From: Acidimicrobiia bacterium
GTDB lineage: Bacteria; Actinomycetota; Acidimicrobiia; IMCC26256; PALSA-610
Reading direction: 5' to 3'
Length of the DNA stretch: 64,000 nucleotides
Assembly (NCBI GenBank): GCA_027494135.1
Contig: JAOSJK010000012.1
Coordinates: 920,795 to 984,794, forward strand
Shown: positions 40,060 through 49,893 of the stretch, piece after piece
Position numbering within the stretch: position 1 is the first letter of the stretch
How the letters are laid out: every line of letters begins with the position of its first letter
The notes under the pieces: generated by a model
Seen by the model: the letters and a program-made list of their open reading frames with translations, nothing else
Told to the model about the DNA's origin: nothing
The model's database searches: none
Position numbers and translations under genes: made by a program

Positions 40060-41055
40060 TCACGGGGCCTTGGGCCTGACCGCATCGTCGCCCGATTGCT
40101 GAGCGCGCACCTCAACAACGTGCCCGAGGATGGCTGTCAACTCAGACGTGAGCGCGGGAAGCCCCTCGCTGACCTCACCGTCGTGCACGAAGTCGCTCCG
40201 CGCCTCATACGCACGGCGCAGAGCTCTCCTACCTTCCGCTCGGCAGGCGGCATCGGGAAGTTCGTCGGCCAGGTCCCGAAATCGCGACGAGATCGACCTT
40301 CCCCGAGCAAGCTGCAAGGTCGACCGTAACGACTGAAGCTGACGTTTCTGCTCCTCGTCGTCAACGGGCGTCTCGGTAAGGGCTTCGTCTACCTGGACAA
40401 GCAGCTCCTCCACGAGTTCACGAGCCCGTCCCGTCCGCTCTGCCGGCAAGGCCAGCACCTCGCCCGCAGTCGTTGCCATCACGTGCTTGGCAGCCGAACT
40501 GCGCTCGAACGCCACCTGAGCGAGCAGGTCAGCACCGACACGCGCCCGCTCATCAAGCACCGCCGTCGCTGCGATGGTCGCGGTCAGCCGCTCCAGGAAG
40601 CGATCGAGGTCAGAAACGACCGTAGAAGTGGCAGAACCTCCAAGAAACCTCGTCACTGCACGTGCCTCGTAGACGATCAGGCCGTGGACATCACTAAGGA
40701 GCTGAACCCCGTCGCGTTCGAATGCCTCCTTCAACACCGGGCCGGGACCTCCAAGCGCCCGGCCGTCGCCAACGTCAATCGAGACCGACGACCGAGCTGA
40801 CGCGATCCTCAGGGCGTCCTGCAGAACCGTGCCCGCATTCGCGGCCTGCTCCTGGCTCTCATAGCCAGCTCCGAAGAACGCCAAGCGTTCAGCGGCTCCG
40901 ATCGTTGAGTTCCCTGCGCCAACCGGCCGCAACTTGACGGTGCAGACTGGCGCACCAAGATCCAGCTCGAGCGACGTCTCGCTGCTGCCAAGTCGAGAGC
41001 CAGGCTCCAGCCGAACGGCCAAGCGAAAGGCCCAGATCCCCTTCTTGCCGATCAC
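40060..41055 (-). CDS. HEPN-domain protein coupled to hsdR
   Basis: 331 residues. ATG 41055 overlaps the hsdR stop as ATGA, so it is the last gene of the RM operon. The N-terminal half has no motif I know. The C-terminal half is helical with RRAYEARSDFVHDGE near residue 290: R-x4-H (RSDFVH) as in ApeA-like HEPN proteins. HEPN proteins are often RNases of abortive responses; as part of an RM operon it may act when restriction fails. 282 nt without genes follow. Confidence 0.65.
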   Translation of the reverse strand: MIGKKGIWAFRLAVRLEPGSRLGSSETSLELDLGAPVCTVKLRPVGAGNSTIGAAERLAFFGAGYESQEQAANAGTVLQDALRIASARSSVSIDVGDGRALGGPGPVLKEAFERDGVQLLSDVHGLIVYEARAVTRFLGGSATSTVVSDLDRFLERLTATIAATAVLDERARVGADLLAQVAFERSSAAKHVMATTAGEVLALPAERTGRARELVEELLVQVDEALTETPVDDEEQKRQLQSLRSTLQLARGRSISSRFRDLADELPDAACRAEGRRALRRAYEARSDFVHDGEVSEGLPALTSELTAILGHVVEVRAQQSGDDAVRPKAP

Positions 41056-44000
41056 GCCACCTCCGCGCGGCGGCGAACGTCGGCGACGACTGCGAGGAGG
41101 CGGTCGACGTCGGCGGACTCAAAGATGGCGTCGGGGCCTTGGGGGCTGAGGTCGGTGTAGGGCGACTCGTAGAAGCGCCGGGGCTCGATCACGCCGTTGT
41201 CGGTGAGCTCGTCGATGACGAGGTTCACGAACTCGATCTGGTTGGCGGTGTACCGCTGACTGTCGAGGAACTCACCGAATGCTTCCTTGGCTGCGGCTCG
41301 GTCGAGACCGACCAGGCAGCGGATGAACAGCCCGAAGCTCCCGGCCGTGGACTGTGCCCGTTCACAGTCCGCAACCGTGCCGATGCCGCTGTTGACGAGG
41401 ATGCGTTGGAGCTCGGCCAGGTCGGCGATGGTGATGGGCCAGTTGTGGTGGATCTTCTTGATCGCCATCTCGCCCTTGTGGTCGCGCAGGAAGACCCGGG
41501 CCTTCTTGCGGAACCGCTCGAACTTGTCAACAGGTGCCAGGCCCGCGAACTCAACATCGACCGCTTCACTGATCTCGTCTTCGAAGTCCGTGTAGACGAT
41601 CTTCCGCTTGGTCTTCTCGATGAACGGCACCAGCAGCCGCAGCCGCCGGCGAACCAGTTCGAGCATCGGGAGGGTGACGTCGGCCCACCACTCGTCGCTC
41701 TGCACGTCGGAGATGAGCGGCAGCTCCTTCGCCACGGCGGGGATGGTCGGGTACTCCTCCAGCAGCCCGGCGATATGGCGAACCTGTTGCTGCAGCCGCG
41801 GGTAGCCGGGCTCGGTCTGCAGCAGCGCGAGCTCAAGTGAGAGGAGGAGCAGATCGAAGCGCTTGGCTTCCTCCGGTTCGGCATCGACCTCGGCGGGGAG
41901 ACCGGCAACGTGGTTCGCAAGCTCGCTGAGGTCACCGACACCAACGGTCTCCCACGCCTCAGATGTCGTGAATCGCTCGACGAGCCGGCGGTGGGGCCGC
42001 ACGACGAAGTTGTTCACGTTCATAGCCCCCACCTCGACGCGGAGCAGATCCGCGATCGACGCCCGCTCTTCGGGGTGAGCCTGGGTTGCGTCGAGCGTGG
42101 CGAGAATGTCGAGGCGGCTGGTGAACAGGCGGGCACTCAGCGATGCGGCGACCGATCCCTCGGTGACGGCGGGGTGCTGGTTGAAGAACTCGAGGTTCTG
42201 ACAGAAGTCGAAGACCGTGAAGAACGCTTTGTCCTCTCCGGGGCCGAACAGGTCGGGGCAGAGGCGGGTGCCACGGCCGAGCATCTGCCAGAACTTCGTC
42301 TTGGAACGCACGACCTTGAAGAACACGAGGTTCACGACCTCGGGGATGTCGATGCCGGTGTCGAGCATGTCGATGGAGAGTGCGACGTGTGGGTCGCGGT
42401 CGGGGATCGAGAACTTGTCGATCAGGTCCTGGGCGTACTCGGTCTTGTTGGTGATTACCCGGGCGAACTCACCCTTGTAGTGCGGGTAGTTCGCATTGAA
42501 GCGCTCGGCGATGAACTCGGAGTGGCGCTGGTTCTTGGCAAACAGGATCGTCTTGCCGAGCCGGTCACCACCGGCGACCTTCTGGCCTCGGGTCATCAGG
42601 TGTTCGAGGACCTTGTCGACGGTGTCCGCGTTGAACAGCCACTTGTTGATGGCCTCGGCACCGACGGCGTCGGGCGGATCCTCGCCGTCTTCGTCCCACT
42701 CGAGCTCGTCCCACAGCTCTTTCTCGTCCTCGGACAGATCGTCGTAGCGGATGCCTTCGCGCTGGAACTTCACCGGCACCGACACCGCCCTCGGTGGCAC
42801 TAGATAGCCGTCGGCGACCGCTTCGGTTAGCCCATACGCGGCAGTCGGAACGCCGGTCTCGAGGTCGAAGAGGCCGTAGGTGTTGTGGTCGATCTCCTCG
42901 CGCGGTGTGGCCGTGAGGCCGACGAGGAGCGAGTCGAAGTACTCGAAGATCGCTCGGTACTTCTGGAACACCGAGCGGTGTGCCTCGTCGATCACGACCA
43001 GGTCGAAGTGGCCGGGCCCGAACCTGCGCTCCCCCTCACCCGAGCCGTTGATGAGGTTCATCATCGTCGGGTACGTCGAGACGTAGACCCGCCCCTCGGC
43101 GTTACGCTCGGCCACCAGGTTCACCGGCGACGAGTCGGGCAGGAACGCCTTGAGCGCGTTCGTCGCCTGCTTCACCAGAGCGGTGCGGTCGGCCAGGAAC
43201 AAGGCGCGCTTCGCCCAGTTCGTACGAATCAACAGATCCGACAGGGCGATCACCGTGCGCGTCTTGCCCGCACCCGTCGCCATGACCACGAGAGCCTTGC
43301 GGTCGCTATCGCGTTCGAACGCTTCGGCGATCCGGCGGATTGCCTGCGTCTGGTAGTAGCGCTCGACGATCGACGCGTCGATCTCGCTCACCGCAAGTGA
43401 CTGCCGCGTCGTGCGGCGCTGGATGAGCAGCTCCAGCTCGTCGCGCTTGAAGAAACCGGCCACCTGTCGCGGCGGGTAGAAGGCATCGTCCCAGATCCAA
43501 TGCTCATAGCCGTTCGTGTAGAAGATGATCGGCCGCTGCCCGAACATCTGCTCGAGGCAGTCGGCGTAGAGCTTCGCCTGCTGCTGGCCGACCTTGGCGT
43601 CACGCCGGGTCCGCTTCGCCTCGATCACCGCCAGCGGCCGGCCGTCGTCACCCCACAGCACGTAATCGACGTAGCCCAACTTGCCGTCGGGCATGCCAGT
43701 GACCTCGAACTCGCGATCGCGTGGCTCATCGAGCACCCAGCCGGCCTCAGCGAGGAGCAGGTCGATGAAGAAGTCGCGGGTCTCGGCCTCGGAGTAGTCG
43801 TGCTCATCGGGCGTCGCCGCTGCCCGAGCCTTTGCCTCGGCTACTTCAGCACGAAGCTGCTCCAGCGCCGCTTCGAGCTTCGCCCGATCAGCGAGCTCGT
43901 CATCGGCCCGCTTTCGGGCCAGCTCGCTCTCCTCCAAGGCTTGCTGGAGCTCCTGCATCTGTTTGGCGGTCGTAGCCGGTGACGGTCCGGGTCTCGGCAG

Positions 44001-44420
44001 CGTCCGCGGGTCGAACGTGAGATCCGGCGGCGGCTTCTCGCCCCTGCTGTAAGTGCGGGCGAACCAGAAGCACAACTGGAATAGGTGTGACATCGTGGCC
44101 ACCGAGTCGTGCTGACTCGGCGCCGCCTTGTCGTGCACAGCCCGGTTCCCCGCCCGAACGACGTCCCGAGCGAGCTTGAACACCTTGTCGCCGGCCAGCG
44201 CCTTGAACGTCGGCTCGTGCAGCAACGCGCTCACGTTGCGCTCGTACGGCCACCTCAGAGACCGGTCGTGCTCGAACGCCCACGTCACCGCCAGCTCCAC
44301 CACCCGCCGCGCGTAAAAGCACGACGCACGCGGATCCGGCAACGCGTTCAGCCCGGCAATCAACGCCTCACCGTGCAGGTCCGGGAACTCCGCCCTGAGG
44401 AAATCGAACGGCGTGCTCAC
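41052..44420 (-). CDS. hsdR: Type I restriction enzyme R subunit
   Basis: 1122 residues from GTG 44420, which overlaps the hsdS stop as GTGA; the ORF to 44816 reads antisense-like residues before it. N-terminal DUF4145-like region, nuclease centre YVDYVLWGDDGRPLAVIEAKR near 250-270, SF2 motor with MATGAGKTRT near 382, VIDEAHRS near 478, GLTATPREE and LGRGTRLCPD, then a helical C-terminus that binds the methylase. It translocates DNA and cuts unmethylated DNA. No indels over 3.4 kb. Confidence 0.95.
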   Translation of the reverse strand: MSTPFDFLRAEFPDLHGEALIAGLNALPDPRASCFYARRVVELAVTWAFEHDRSLRWPYERNVSALLHEPTFKALAGDKVFKLARDVVRAGNRAVHDKAAPSQHDSVATMSHLFQLCFWFARTYSRGEKPPPDLTFDPRTLPRPGPSPATTAKQMQELQQALEESELARKRADDELADRAKLEAALEQLRAEVAEAKARAAATPDEHDYSEAETRDFFIDLLLAEAGWVLDEPRDREFEVTGMPDGKLGYVDYVLWGDDGRPLAVIEAKRTRRDAKVGQQQAKLYADCLEQMFGQRPIIFYTNGYEHWIWDDAFYPPRQVAGFFKRDELELLIQRRTTRQSLAVSEIDASIVERYYQTQAIRRIAEAFERDSDRKALVVMATGAGKTRTVIALSDLLIRTNWAKRALFLADRTALVKQATNALKAFLPDSSPVNLVAERNAEGRVYVSTYPTMMNLINGSGEGERRFGPGHFDLVVIDEAHRSVFQKYRAIFEYFDSLLVGLTATPREEIDHNTYGLFDLETGVPTAAYGLTEAVADGYLVPPRAVSVPVKFQREGIRYDDLSEDEKELWDELEWDEDGEDPPDAVGAEAINKWLFNADTVDKVLEHLMTRGQKVAGGDRLGKTILFAKNQRHSEFIAERFNANYPHYKGEFARVITNKTEYAQDLIDKFSIPDRDPHVALSIDMLDTGIDIPEVVNLVFFKVVRSKTKFWQMLGRGTRLCPDLFGPGEDKAFFTVFDFCQNLEFFNQHPAVTEGSVAASLSARLFTSRLDILATLDATQAHPEERASIADLLRVEVGAMNVNNFVVRPHRRLVERFTTSEAWETVGVGDLSELANHVAGLPAEVDAEPEEAKRFDLLLLSLELALLQTEPGYPRLQQQVRHIAGLLEEYPTIPAVAKELPLISDVQSDEWWADVTLPMLELVRRRLRLLVPFIEKTKRKIVYTDFEDEISEAVDVEFAGLAPVDKFERFRKKARVFLRDHKGEMAIKKIHHNWPITIADLAELQRILVNSGIGTVADCERAQSTAGSFGLFIRCLVGLDRAAAKEAFGEFLDSQRYTANQIEFVNLVIDELTDNGVIEPRRFYESPYTDLSPQGPDAIFESADVDRLLAVVADVRRRAEVA

Positions 44421-45580
44421 AACGCCCCCGAGAACGCCCGGTGCTGCAGCGAGGCGAACAGGCCGTCCGTATCGCGAGAGGCACGCGCGGCGCGCTCGAC
44501 CAGTTGAGCGGCCGCTGTCACTGAGCGCGTGAACACCAACTGCTCTGCGAGCGGCACGACCGGCACCTTGAGTGTTCGCAACCGTCCCATGCTGATGCGG
44601 GCCCGCGTCTGGCCTTGCACCAGAGCCGTAGCGAGGCGTTCTATCGACGGCATATTGAGCAGCGCCGACAGCCACACCGCGACTGCTCTGGTGGGATCGA
44701 CACGAATCTGTACGCAGTCGGCCTTGTTCAGGGCTCGCTTCAACCAGTCCGGTTGCACACATGCTCGGAGGTTCGGATTGCCCAGCGTTCCCACAATGAC
44801 GTCTCCAGGGACGCACTCGTGCTTGCGCAGAGAGCGGAAGTGTTCCTCGGAGATGTACGCCGAGTCATCGTCGACGAAGGTCCCGACCCCGATGTTCTGC
44901 AACCTGATGACCCGCACTCCTGACTCGACGTAGTGGCTCGACTTGAGGTTGGAGCCAAAGGGCCCGTCGGAAAACCTCTGTGCCAGGTCTGCCAGCGGCG
45001 TGAGTGGGAGTCCCCGAGGGTTCACCGCGGGATCGCCGAACATGTCGAGGTAGACAGATTCGGTGATCGAGTCGAGGAGGTCGAGCGACGCCCGGCGCTT
45101 CGCCCGCAACTCGTCGGCCTGGTCAAGTACCGCAGCGATCCGCCGCTGCTCGTCGATCGGTGGTAGCGCCATGGAGAACCGGGCAAGCTCCGACGGGTTC
45201 AGTCGCGGCAGGTTGGCACCGACCGACCGGGCGGTCGCGAGGTCCACCATCGTTGGCTGGCGCAAAAGTCGACACAGGTAGATCCGGTCAACTTCGGGCC
45301 CCGGAAGGATCGGGAGGATGTCCGTGCTGCATACCCCACTGAAGTCGGGCATCGCAATCTTCGCCAAGTACGGCCGAAGCTTTCCATAGAGAATGTGCTG
45401 GTCGGTGAAGTCGAACTTCGCACTTGCTAGTTGTCCCCGCTCGACCGCACTCACATCGAAGAACTCGCCGCCTCGCTCGATATTCTCCAGTCCGACGTAC
45501 ATGGTGCCCGACTCAATGTCCTCGGGTGCTCGGACGACGCGTTCGATACGCGCTATGTCCCCGAGAGCGACGCTTCTCAC
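44417..45580 (-). CDS. hsdS: Type I specificity subunit
   Basis: 387 residues from GTG 45580, GTGA overlap with hsdM. Two target-recognition domains: SVALGDIARIERVV... to about 165 with PPIDEQRRIAAVLDQADEL (conserved spacer helix), and PLADLAQRFSDGPFGSNLKS to the end with a second VPLAEQLVFTRSV helix. Sets the recognition sequence for HsdM and HsdR. Confidence 0.92.
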   Translation of the reverse strand: MRSVALGDIARIERVVRAPEDIESGTMYVGLENIERGGEFFDVSAVERGQLASAKFDFTDQHILYGKLRPYLAKIAMPDFSGVCSTDILPILPGPEVDRIYLCRLLRQPTMVDLATARSVGANLPRLNPSELARFSMALPPIDEQRRIAAVLDQADELRAKRRASLDLLDSITESVYLDMFGDPAVNPRGLPLTPLADLAQRFSDGPFGSNLKSSHYVESGVRVIRLQNIGVGTFVDDDSAYISEEHFRSLRKHECVPGDVIVGTLGNPNLRACVQPDWLKRALNKADCVQIRVDPTRAVAVWLSALLNMPSIERLATALVQGQTRARISMGRLRTLKVPVVPLAEQLVFTRSVTAAAQLVERAARASRDTDGLFASLQHRAFSGAL

Positions 45581-47112
45581 AGCATTGCCTCGAGGTCTGC
45601 GATACCTTGGCGGATCTCGTCCTCCAACCCCGCGAGCTCCTTGAGGATCTCGTGGGGGTCGCGGTGTTCGACGTCGTCGTGGATGAGCTCCTTGTAGCGG
45701 TTGATGCTGAGGTCGTACCTGTTGGCGATGATGTCGGCCTTGGGGACGCAGAAACTCTGCTCCGTGCGAGCGCGCCCACTCTCGGAGCCGTCGCGCTCTG
45801 CCCATCGGGCGAGCGCGTCGGGAAGGTTGTTCTTGGCGTGCTCCTCGTCGGTGAGCGGCTCAAGCGGTGTCGCTCCGAGCTTCTCCGCTGGGAGTAACTC
45901 CGTGCGCTTATCGTCGAGGCTGCGACCGTCGGCTTGCAGGTCGTAGAACCAGACTTGGTCGGTGCCGCCGGAGTTGGTCTTGGTGAACAGGAGAATCGCG
46001 GTCGACACCCCGGCGTAGGGCTTGAATGCACCGCTTGGCAGCGAGATGATGCCGTCTAGCTTCTGATCCTCCACGAGGATGCGGCGCAGTTCCTTGTGCG
46101 CCTTGTTCGATCCGAACAGCACGCCGTCGGGGACGATCACCGCGGCGCGTCCGCCGGGCTTAAGGAGGCGCAGGAACAGAGCGAGGAACAGCAACTCGGT
46201 CTTCTTGGTCTTGACGACCTGGAGGAGGTCTTTGGCGACGTTCTCGTAGTCGAGTGATCCCTTGAAGGGCGGGTTGGCGAGGATCAGCGAGTATGCCTCC
46301 GCTTCAGCAGCGTGCTCTTCGGCGAGGGAGTCCTTGTAGCGCACGTCGGGGTGCTCGACGCCGTGGAGGAGCATGTTCATGCTGCCGATGCGCAGCATCG
46401 TGTTGTCGAAGTCGAAGCCGTTGAACATCTCCTCATGGAAGTGACGGTTCAGCTTCTTGTCGCGCAGCGCCTCGGGGTGATGGTCCCGCACGTACTCGCC
46501 TGCGGCCACGAGGAAGCCGCAGGTACCGGCCGCCGGGTCGCAGATCACGTCGGTCGGTGTCGGCGCCATCATCTCGACCATCAGCTGGATGATGTGGCGA
46601 GGAGTGCGGAACTGGCCGTTCTGGCCGGCCGTCGCGATCTTGCTGAGCATGTACTCGTAGACGTCGCCCTTGGTGTCGCGGTCGAGCATCGGCACGCCGT
46701 CGAGCCCGTCGACAGCCTTCTGCAGGAGCGCCGGGGTGGGGATCGTGAACCGGGCGTCACGCATGTGCGTCGCGTAGGTCGAGCTGTCGCCACCCAACGT
46801 GCGTAGGAACGGGAACACATGCTCGCCGACGACCTCGAACATGTCGGCCGGCGCGAAGTTCTTGAACCGAGACCAGCGCAAGTCGGCGTACTTCCTCCCC
46901 TTGTCATCCGCGCCCGGCGGGAAGATCGTACGACCGATCGGCTCGCCGAGTCGGGCAGCTCTGTTCTCGTCGAGGGTCTGGAGGTCGTCGAGACGCTTGA
47001 TGAAGAGCAGATACGTGAGCTGCTCCATCACCTCTAGAGGATTGGAGATTCCGCCCGACCAGAAGTCGTTCCAGATCCGGTCGATCTTCGACCGCAGTTC
47101 GCCGGTCAGCAT
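45577..47112 (-). CDS. hsdM: Type I DNA methyltransferase M subunit
   Basis: 511 residues: HsdM_N domain (KIDRIWNDFWSGGISNPLEV), SAM motif CDPAAGTCGFLVAAG and catalytic ANPPFKGS for N6-adenine methylation. Followed by hsdS with a 4-nt overlap. Intact. Confidence 0.95.
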   Translation of the reverse strand: MLTGELRSKIDRIWNDFWSGGISNPLEVMEQLTYLLFIKRLDDLQTLDENRAARLGEPIGRTIFPPGADDKGRKYADLRWSRFKNFAPADMFEVVGEHVFPFLRTLGGDSSTYATHMRDARFTIPTPALLQKAVDGLDGVPMLDRDTKGDVYEYMLSKIATAGQNGQFRTPRHIIQLMVEMMAPTPTDVICDPAAGTCGFLVAAGEYVRDHHPEALRDKKLNRHFHEEMFNGFDFDNTMLRIGSMNMLLHGVEHPDVRYKDSLAEEHAAEAEAYSLILANPPFKGSLDYENVAKDLLQVVKTKKTELLFLALFLRLLKPGGRAAVIVPDGVLFGSNKAHKELRRILVEDQKLDGIISLPSGAFKPYAGVSTAILLFTKTNSGGTDQVWFYDLQADGRSLDDKRTELLPAEKLGATPLEPLTDEEHAKNNLPDALARWAERDGSESGRARTEQSFCVPKADIIANRYDLSINRYKELIHDDVEHRDPHEILKELAGLEDEIRQGIADLEAML

Positions 47113-47161
47113 GTCGCCCTTCCGCTGCGGTCCGGTCGGTAGTCGCTGTTCATGATCTGCC

Positions 47162-47806
47162 TCACCTGCGCTTTGGCTGAAGTCGCTCAGGACGGACCGC
47201 TTTCCCCTGCCCTCCTACCGTCTTCCTCTTCTGTTCGGGACTGCTCGCGGCGAGGTCGATCTCGGCATCACGGAGAGCACACAGCGACTCGATCAGATCT
47301 CGGTGCGTGCTGATCGCGTCATCGAACGCGGCGAGCCGGCTCCACAACCTCGCTTGTATGTCGATAGACGGTATCGGCACGGTCATCTCCGCGAGGACCT
47401 TCGGCGACAGGCGAGGCATTGTCGAGCCGGTAGCCCCGAGGGCGGCGCGCTGCCGGAACTGACTCGATCGCATGACTAGGTAGAGCCACTGCGGAATCAC
47501 GCGCCTCTCGTCAGCGCGGATGCGCAGAGCAGCGCACTCTCGACCGAGGACGCACCCCACGGCTTCTTCACCCACGATCACGACATCGCCGATCTTCCCC
47601 AGGAGCGCGACCACTATGTCATGTTCCTGCAGCCTGACTGCGCGCTCGAGGTCCACATCTGGGAGCAGAACGCGCGTGGTAGCCCCTCCGTGGGAGATCT
47701 CGGCAAGGCCGAAGAACCGTTCCCCATTCTCGGCCTCGGTGGTGTTGGCGGGAACGTTGCCGCGCAGCAGATCCGCGAGCTCCCCGATGGCGAGGTCGGC
47801 GGTCAT
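47162..47806 (-). CDS. Half-size HsdS-like specificity protein
   Basis: 214 residues with one target-recognition domain (AIGELADLLRGNVPANTTEA, LLGKIGDVVIVG, LGATGSTMPRLSPKVLAEM) and one helical end (RLWSRLAAFDDAISTHRDL). Overlaps the preceding methylase by 4 nt, so it most likely pairs with that enzyme and not with HsdM. Half-size specificity proteins act as dimers or with a separate partner. Confidence 0.8.
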   Translation of the reverse strand: MTADLAIGELADLLRGNVPANTTEAENGERFFGLAEISHGGATTRVLLPDVDLERAVRLQEHDIVVALLGKIGDVVIVGEEAVGCVLGRECAALRIRADERRVIPQWLYLVMRSSQFRQRAALGATGSTMPRLSPKVLAEMTVPIPSIDIQARLWSRLAAFDDAISTHRDLIESLCALRDAEIDLAASSPEQKRKTVGGQGKAVRPERLQPKRR

Positions 47807-49377
47807 CGGCCGACCTCGAGCTCGGCCAGGAGTCGGTCGAGCGACTCACTCGCGCTTGAACGGGCAGCGGAGAACCGCTCTAGGGCGGCGAGCCGAGACG
47901 CCTGGAGGTCGTCTTGACCTGGCTCCTCGCTCTTCTGGTACTTCCTCGGGTCGAGGTTCGCTTCGATGATCTCGCCGCGAGAAACTGCGACTGCCCGGAT
48001 CCGCTCGTCAGCGACACCAATCGTCTGCGTTTCCGACCATTCCTGGACGATGGTCGCGAGCGCATCGACCTCGTGCTCCTCGAGTGAGATGGTGGATCGA
48101 CCCGGAGAGCCGAGCCTGGACGCGTCGACGAGCATTATGGCCGTATCTGGTTCGAGTGTGCCCTGGGGTCGAAGGCACCACAACGCGAGCGGGATAGAGG
48201 TATCCCGACGGAGGCGTGCCGGAAGCAGAACCACGGATTCGACAACGCCAGCGTCGATCATGCGAGATCGGATCTGCTGCTCGCGCCCAGCGCGGGCGAG
48301 AGAAGCCGAGGGCAAGAGAACGAATGCCCTTCCACCCTTAGTCAAAGGCTCGACTGCGACCTGAAGCCACGCCGTGTCCGCAGAGCTCGGCGGAGGCGGT
48401 CCGAAGCGCCAGCGACTGCTCACGTATGCGTCAGCATCTCCCCAATCTCGTTGACCGTATGGCGGATCCAGCACGACAGCTTGGATGTCGCCTATAGACA
48501 TCGGAGCCCGCAAGGTGTCCTGGCAACGAATGTCTGCAACTACGTCATAGAGGAAGAACCGAGTGCGTGAGATGCGGCACGCGTCCAGAACGCGCTCGCT
48601 GCCGTAGAGAAGCGGAGCTGGGCCCTCACGACCATCGATGAGCGCGGCGAGGAGCAGCGCCCCCCCCTCACCGCAGGCCGGATCGAAGATACTCGATGCA
48701 TTCGCGGCGAGTCTCGCGAGCAGATACTCGAGCGATGTAGGGGTGGAATGCTCTCCCGAGAACCGAGCGACTTCGTGAACGTGGTCACGAGCGCCCTCGA
48801 ACATCTCGAAGCGCGCGGTGTCCTCAGCGCGCGTCATCCGATCCAACAGGTCGATCGTTTCGATGATGACGTTCGGAGGAGGCTCTCGACGCAATCGGAG
48901 CCCGCCGACGATGAGTCCCTCCAACTCGGGACTGCCGGCTTCTATATGTTCCGCAGCAGAACGCAGCTGCGCGAGGACTTCGCTCGGGTCGCCTCCGCGA
49001 ATCTCGGTCCAGGAGAGGCCTGGCGCGAGCCGCGGAACCTGCCTTCGCTCCGCCCGATCACAGATCTCCAAGTAGACGAGCGCGGCATTGACGAGGCTGC
49101 CAAACTCCCAAACGTCGAGATCACCACGCAGGGCATCCAGAGTCTGCCAGAGGATCTTTGAAATAGGGACTCTCTCGGCGATCTTCTCCTTCTCGATCAG
49201 CCAACGTTCAACTTCAGCGAAGTCGAACAGGACTCCCGATGGCGTGTCGATGGCCGGGTCAGGGAAGTCGGAGTACCGCTTGCGCCAGTTGCTGACCGCA
49301 GTGCGCTTCACGCCCGCGAAATCAGCGATCTCGGGGATCCCTACGCGCGCAGTCTCGGATGTGCCCGGCACGCTCAC
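47803..49377 (-). CDS. N6-DNA methylase with N-terminal winged-helix domain
   Basis: 524 residues from GTG 49377, overlapping the NYN stop as GTGA (the ORF is open to 49404). N-terminal HTH (VGIPEIADFAGVKRTAVSNW...FAEVERWL, MerR/excisionase-like), then a class I methylase with FDPACGEGGALLL and VVLDPPYGQRDW. No second recognition domain; the following HsdS-like protein probably supplies it. The HTH could bind the three palindromes in the operon promoter. Confidence 0.85.
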   Translation of the reverse strand: MSVPGTSETARVGIPEIADFAGVKRTAVSNWRKRYSDFPDPAIDTPSGVLFDFAEVERWLIEKEKIAERVPISKILWQTLDALRGDLDVWEFGSLVNAALVYLEICDRAERRQVPRLAPGLSWTEIRGGDPSEVLAQLRSAAEHIEAGSPELEGLIVGGLRLRREPPPNVIIETIDLLDRMTRAEDTARFEMFEGARDHVHEVARFSGEHSTPTSLEYLLARLAANASSIFDPACGEGGALLLAALIDGREGPAPLLYGSERVLDACRISRTRFFLYDVVADIRCQDTLRAPMSIGDIQAVVLDPPYGQRDWGDADAYVSSRWRFGPPPPSSADTAWLQVAVEPLTKGGRAFVLLPSASLARAGREQQIRSRMIDAGVVESVVLLPARLRRDTSIPLALWCLRPQGTLEPDTAIMLVDASRLGSPGRSTISLEEHEVDALATIVQEWSETQTIGVADERIRAVAVSRGEIIEANLDPRKYQKSEEPGQDDLQASRLAALERFSAARSSASESLDRLLAELEVGR

Positions 49378-49835
49378 GCTGCCTCCGCTTCGGAGACCGG
49401 CCAATCGAACGTGAGCACCTGCTGGGCTGCCATGCGAAGCCGCTTCGACAGGGATGATCGCCTGGACACGACCGTCACACCCAGTCCGGAGCTCGCAAGG
49501 CGCCCAGCGGCCTGAGTGAAGATCCCGTCCCCACTGGCGATGACGGCCGCAGCGTACCGAGCTTCGACATTCTCCGAGCCCAGGACCCCGAGTAGGGCTC
49601 GATCGGCTCCGTCAGGACCCGAACGAACAACCAGTCGCGCACCCGGCCATCCCAGCCCCACCTCCAGGCAGGCGCCGTGATTGCACGCCAGCACCACGTG
49701 ATCGCGGGGTCCGGGCTGAACGAGGTGCAGATAGAGAGTGCGCAGGGTCTCGACCGTCGCTCGGCAGGGCCGAGGCTCTCCGGCGAGGTTCTCGATGTCC
49801 ACCAGGTGGATTCTACGGTTCTGAAGAGAAGTCAT
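49374..49835 (-). CDS. NYN (PIN-like) nuclease
   Basis: 153 residues. HLVDIENLAG near residue 10, GPDGADRALLG near 90 and VIASGDGIFTQAA near 110 supply the Asp residues of a NYN/LabA-type metal-dependent RNase; a helical end (SLSKRLRMAAQQ) follows. First gene of the RM operon and probably leaderless. NYN proteins cut RNA, so this could be an RNA-targeting effector of the RM cluster. Confidence 0.8.
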   Translation of the reverse strand: MTSLQNRRIHLVDIENLAGEPRPCRATVETLRTLYLHLVQPGPRDHVVLACNHGACLEVGLGWPGARLVVRSGPDGADRALLGVLGSENVEARYAAAVIASGDGIFTQAAGRLASSGLGVTVVSRRSSLSKRLRMAAQQVLTFDWPVSEAEAA

Positions 49836-49893
49836 ATCGTGATCATACTCACGCTGCTAGTGATGTCAAGTCACACATCCCGTGATTTATCAC
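49836..49893 (-). promoter_or_regulatory. Promoter and triple operator of the RM operon
   Basis: Minus strand: TTGACA (49864-49869), 16-nt spacer, TATGAT (49842-49847), then six bases to the NYN ATG. Three inverted GTGAT/ATCAC-type sites lie at 49839-49852, 49860-49874 and 49882-49893, centres about 21 nt apart (two helical turns). One covers the -10 and one the -35, the layout of a repressed promoter. Confidence 0.75.

Noticed and set aside
44421-44816. HsdR extension to 44816
   Set aside because: It lies within hsdS in another frame; the GTG at 44420 overlaps the hsdS stop by four bases and begins the conserved protein.
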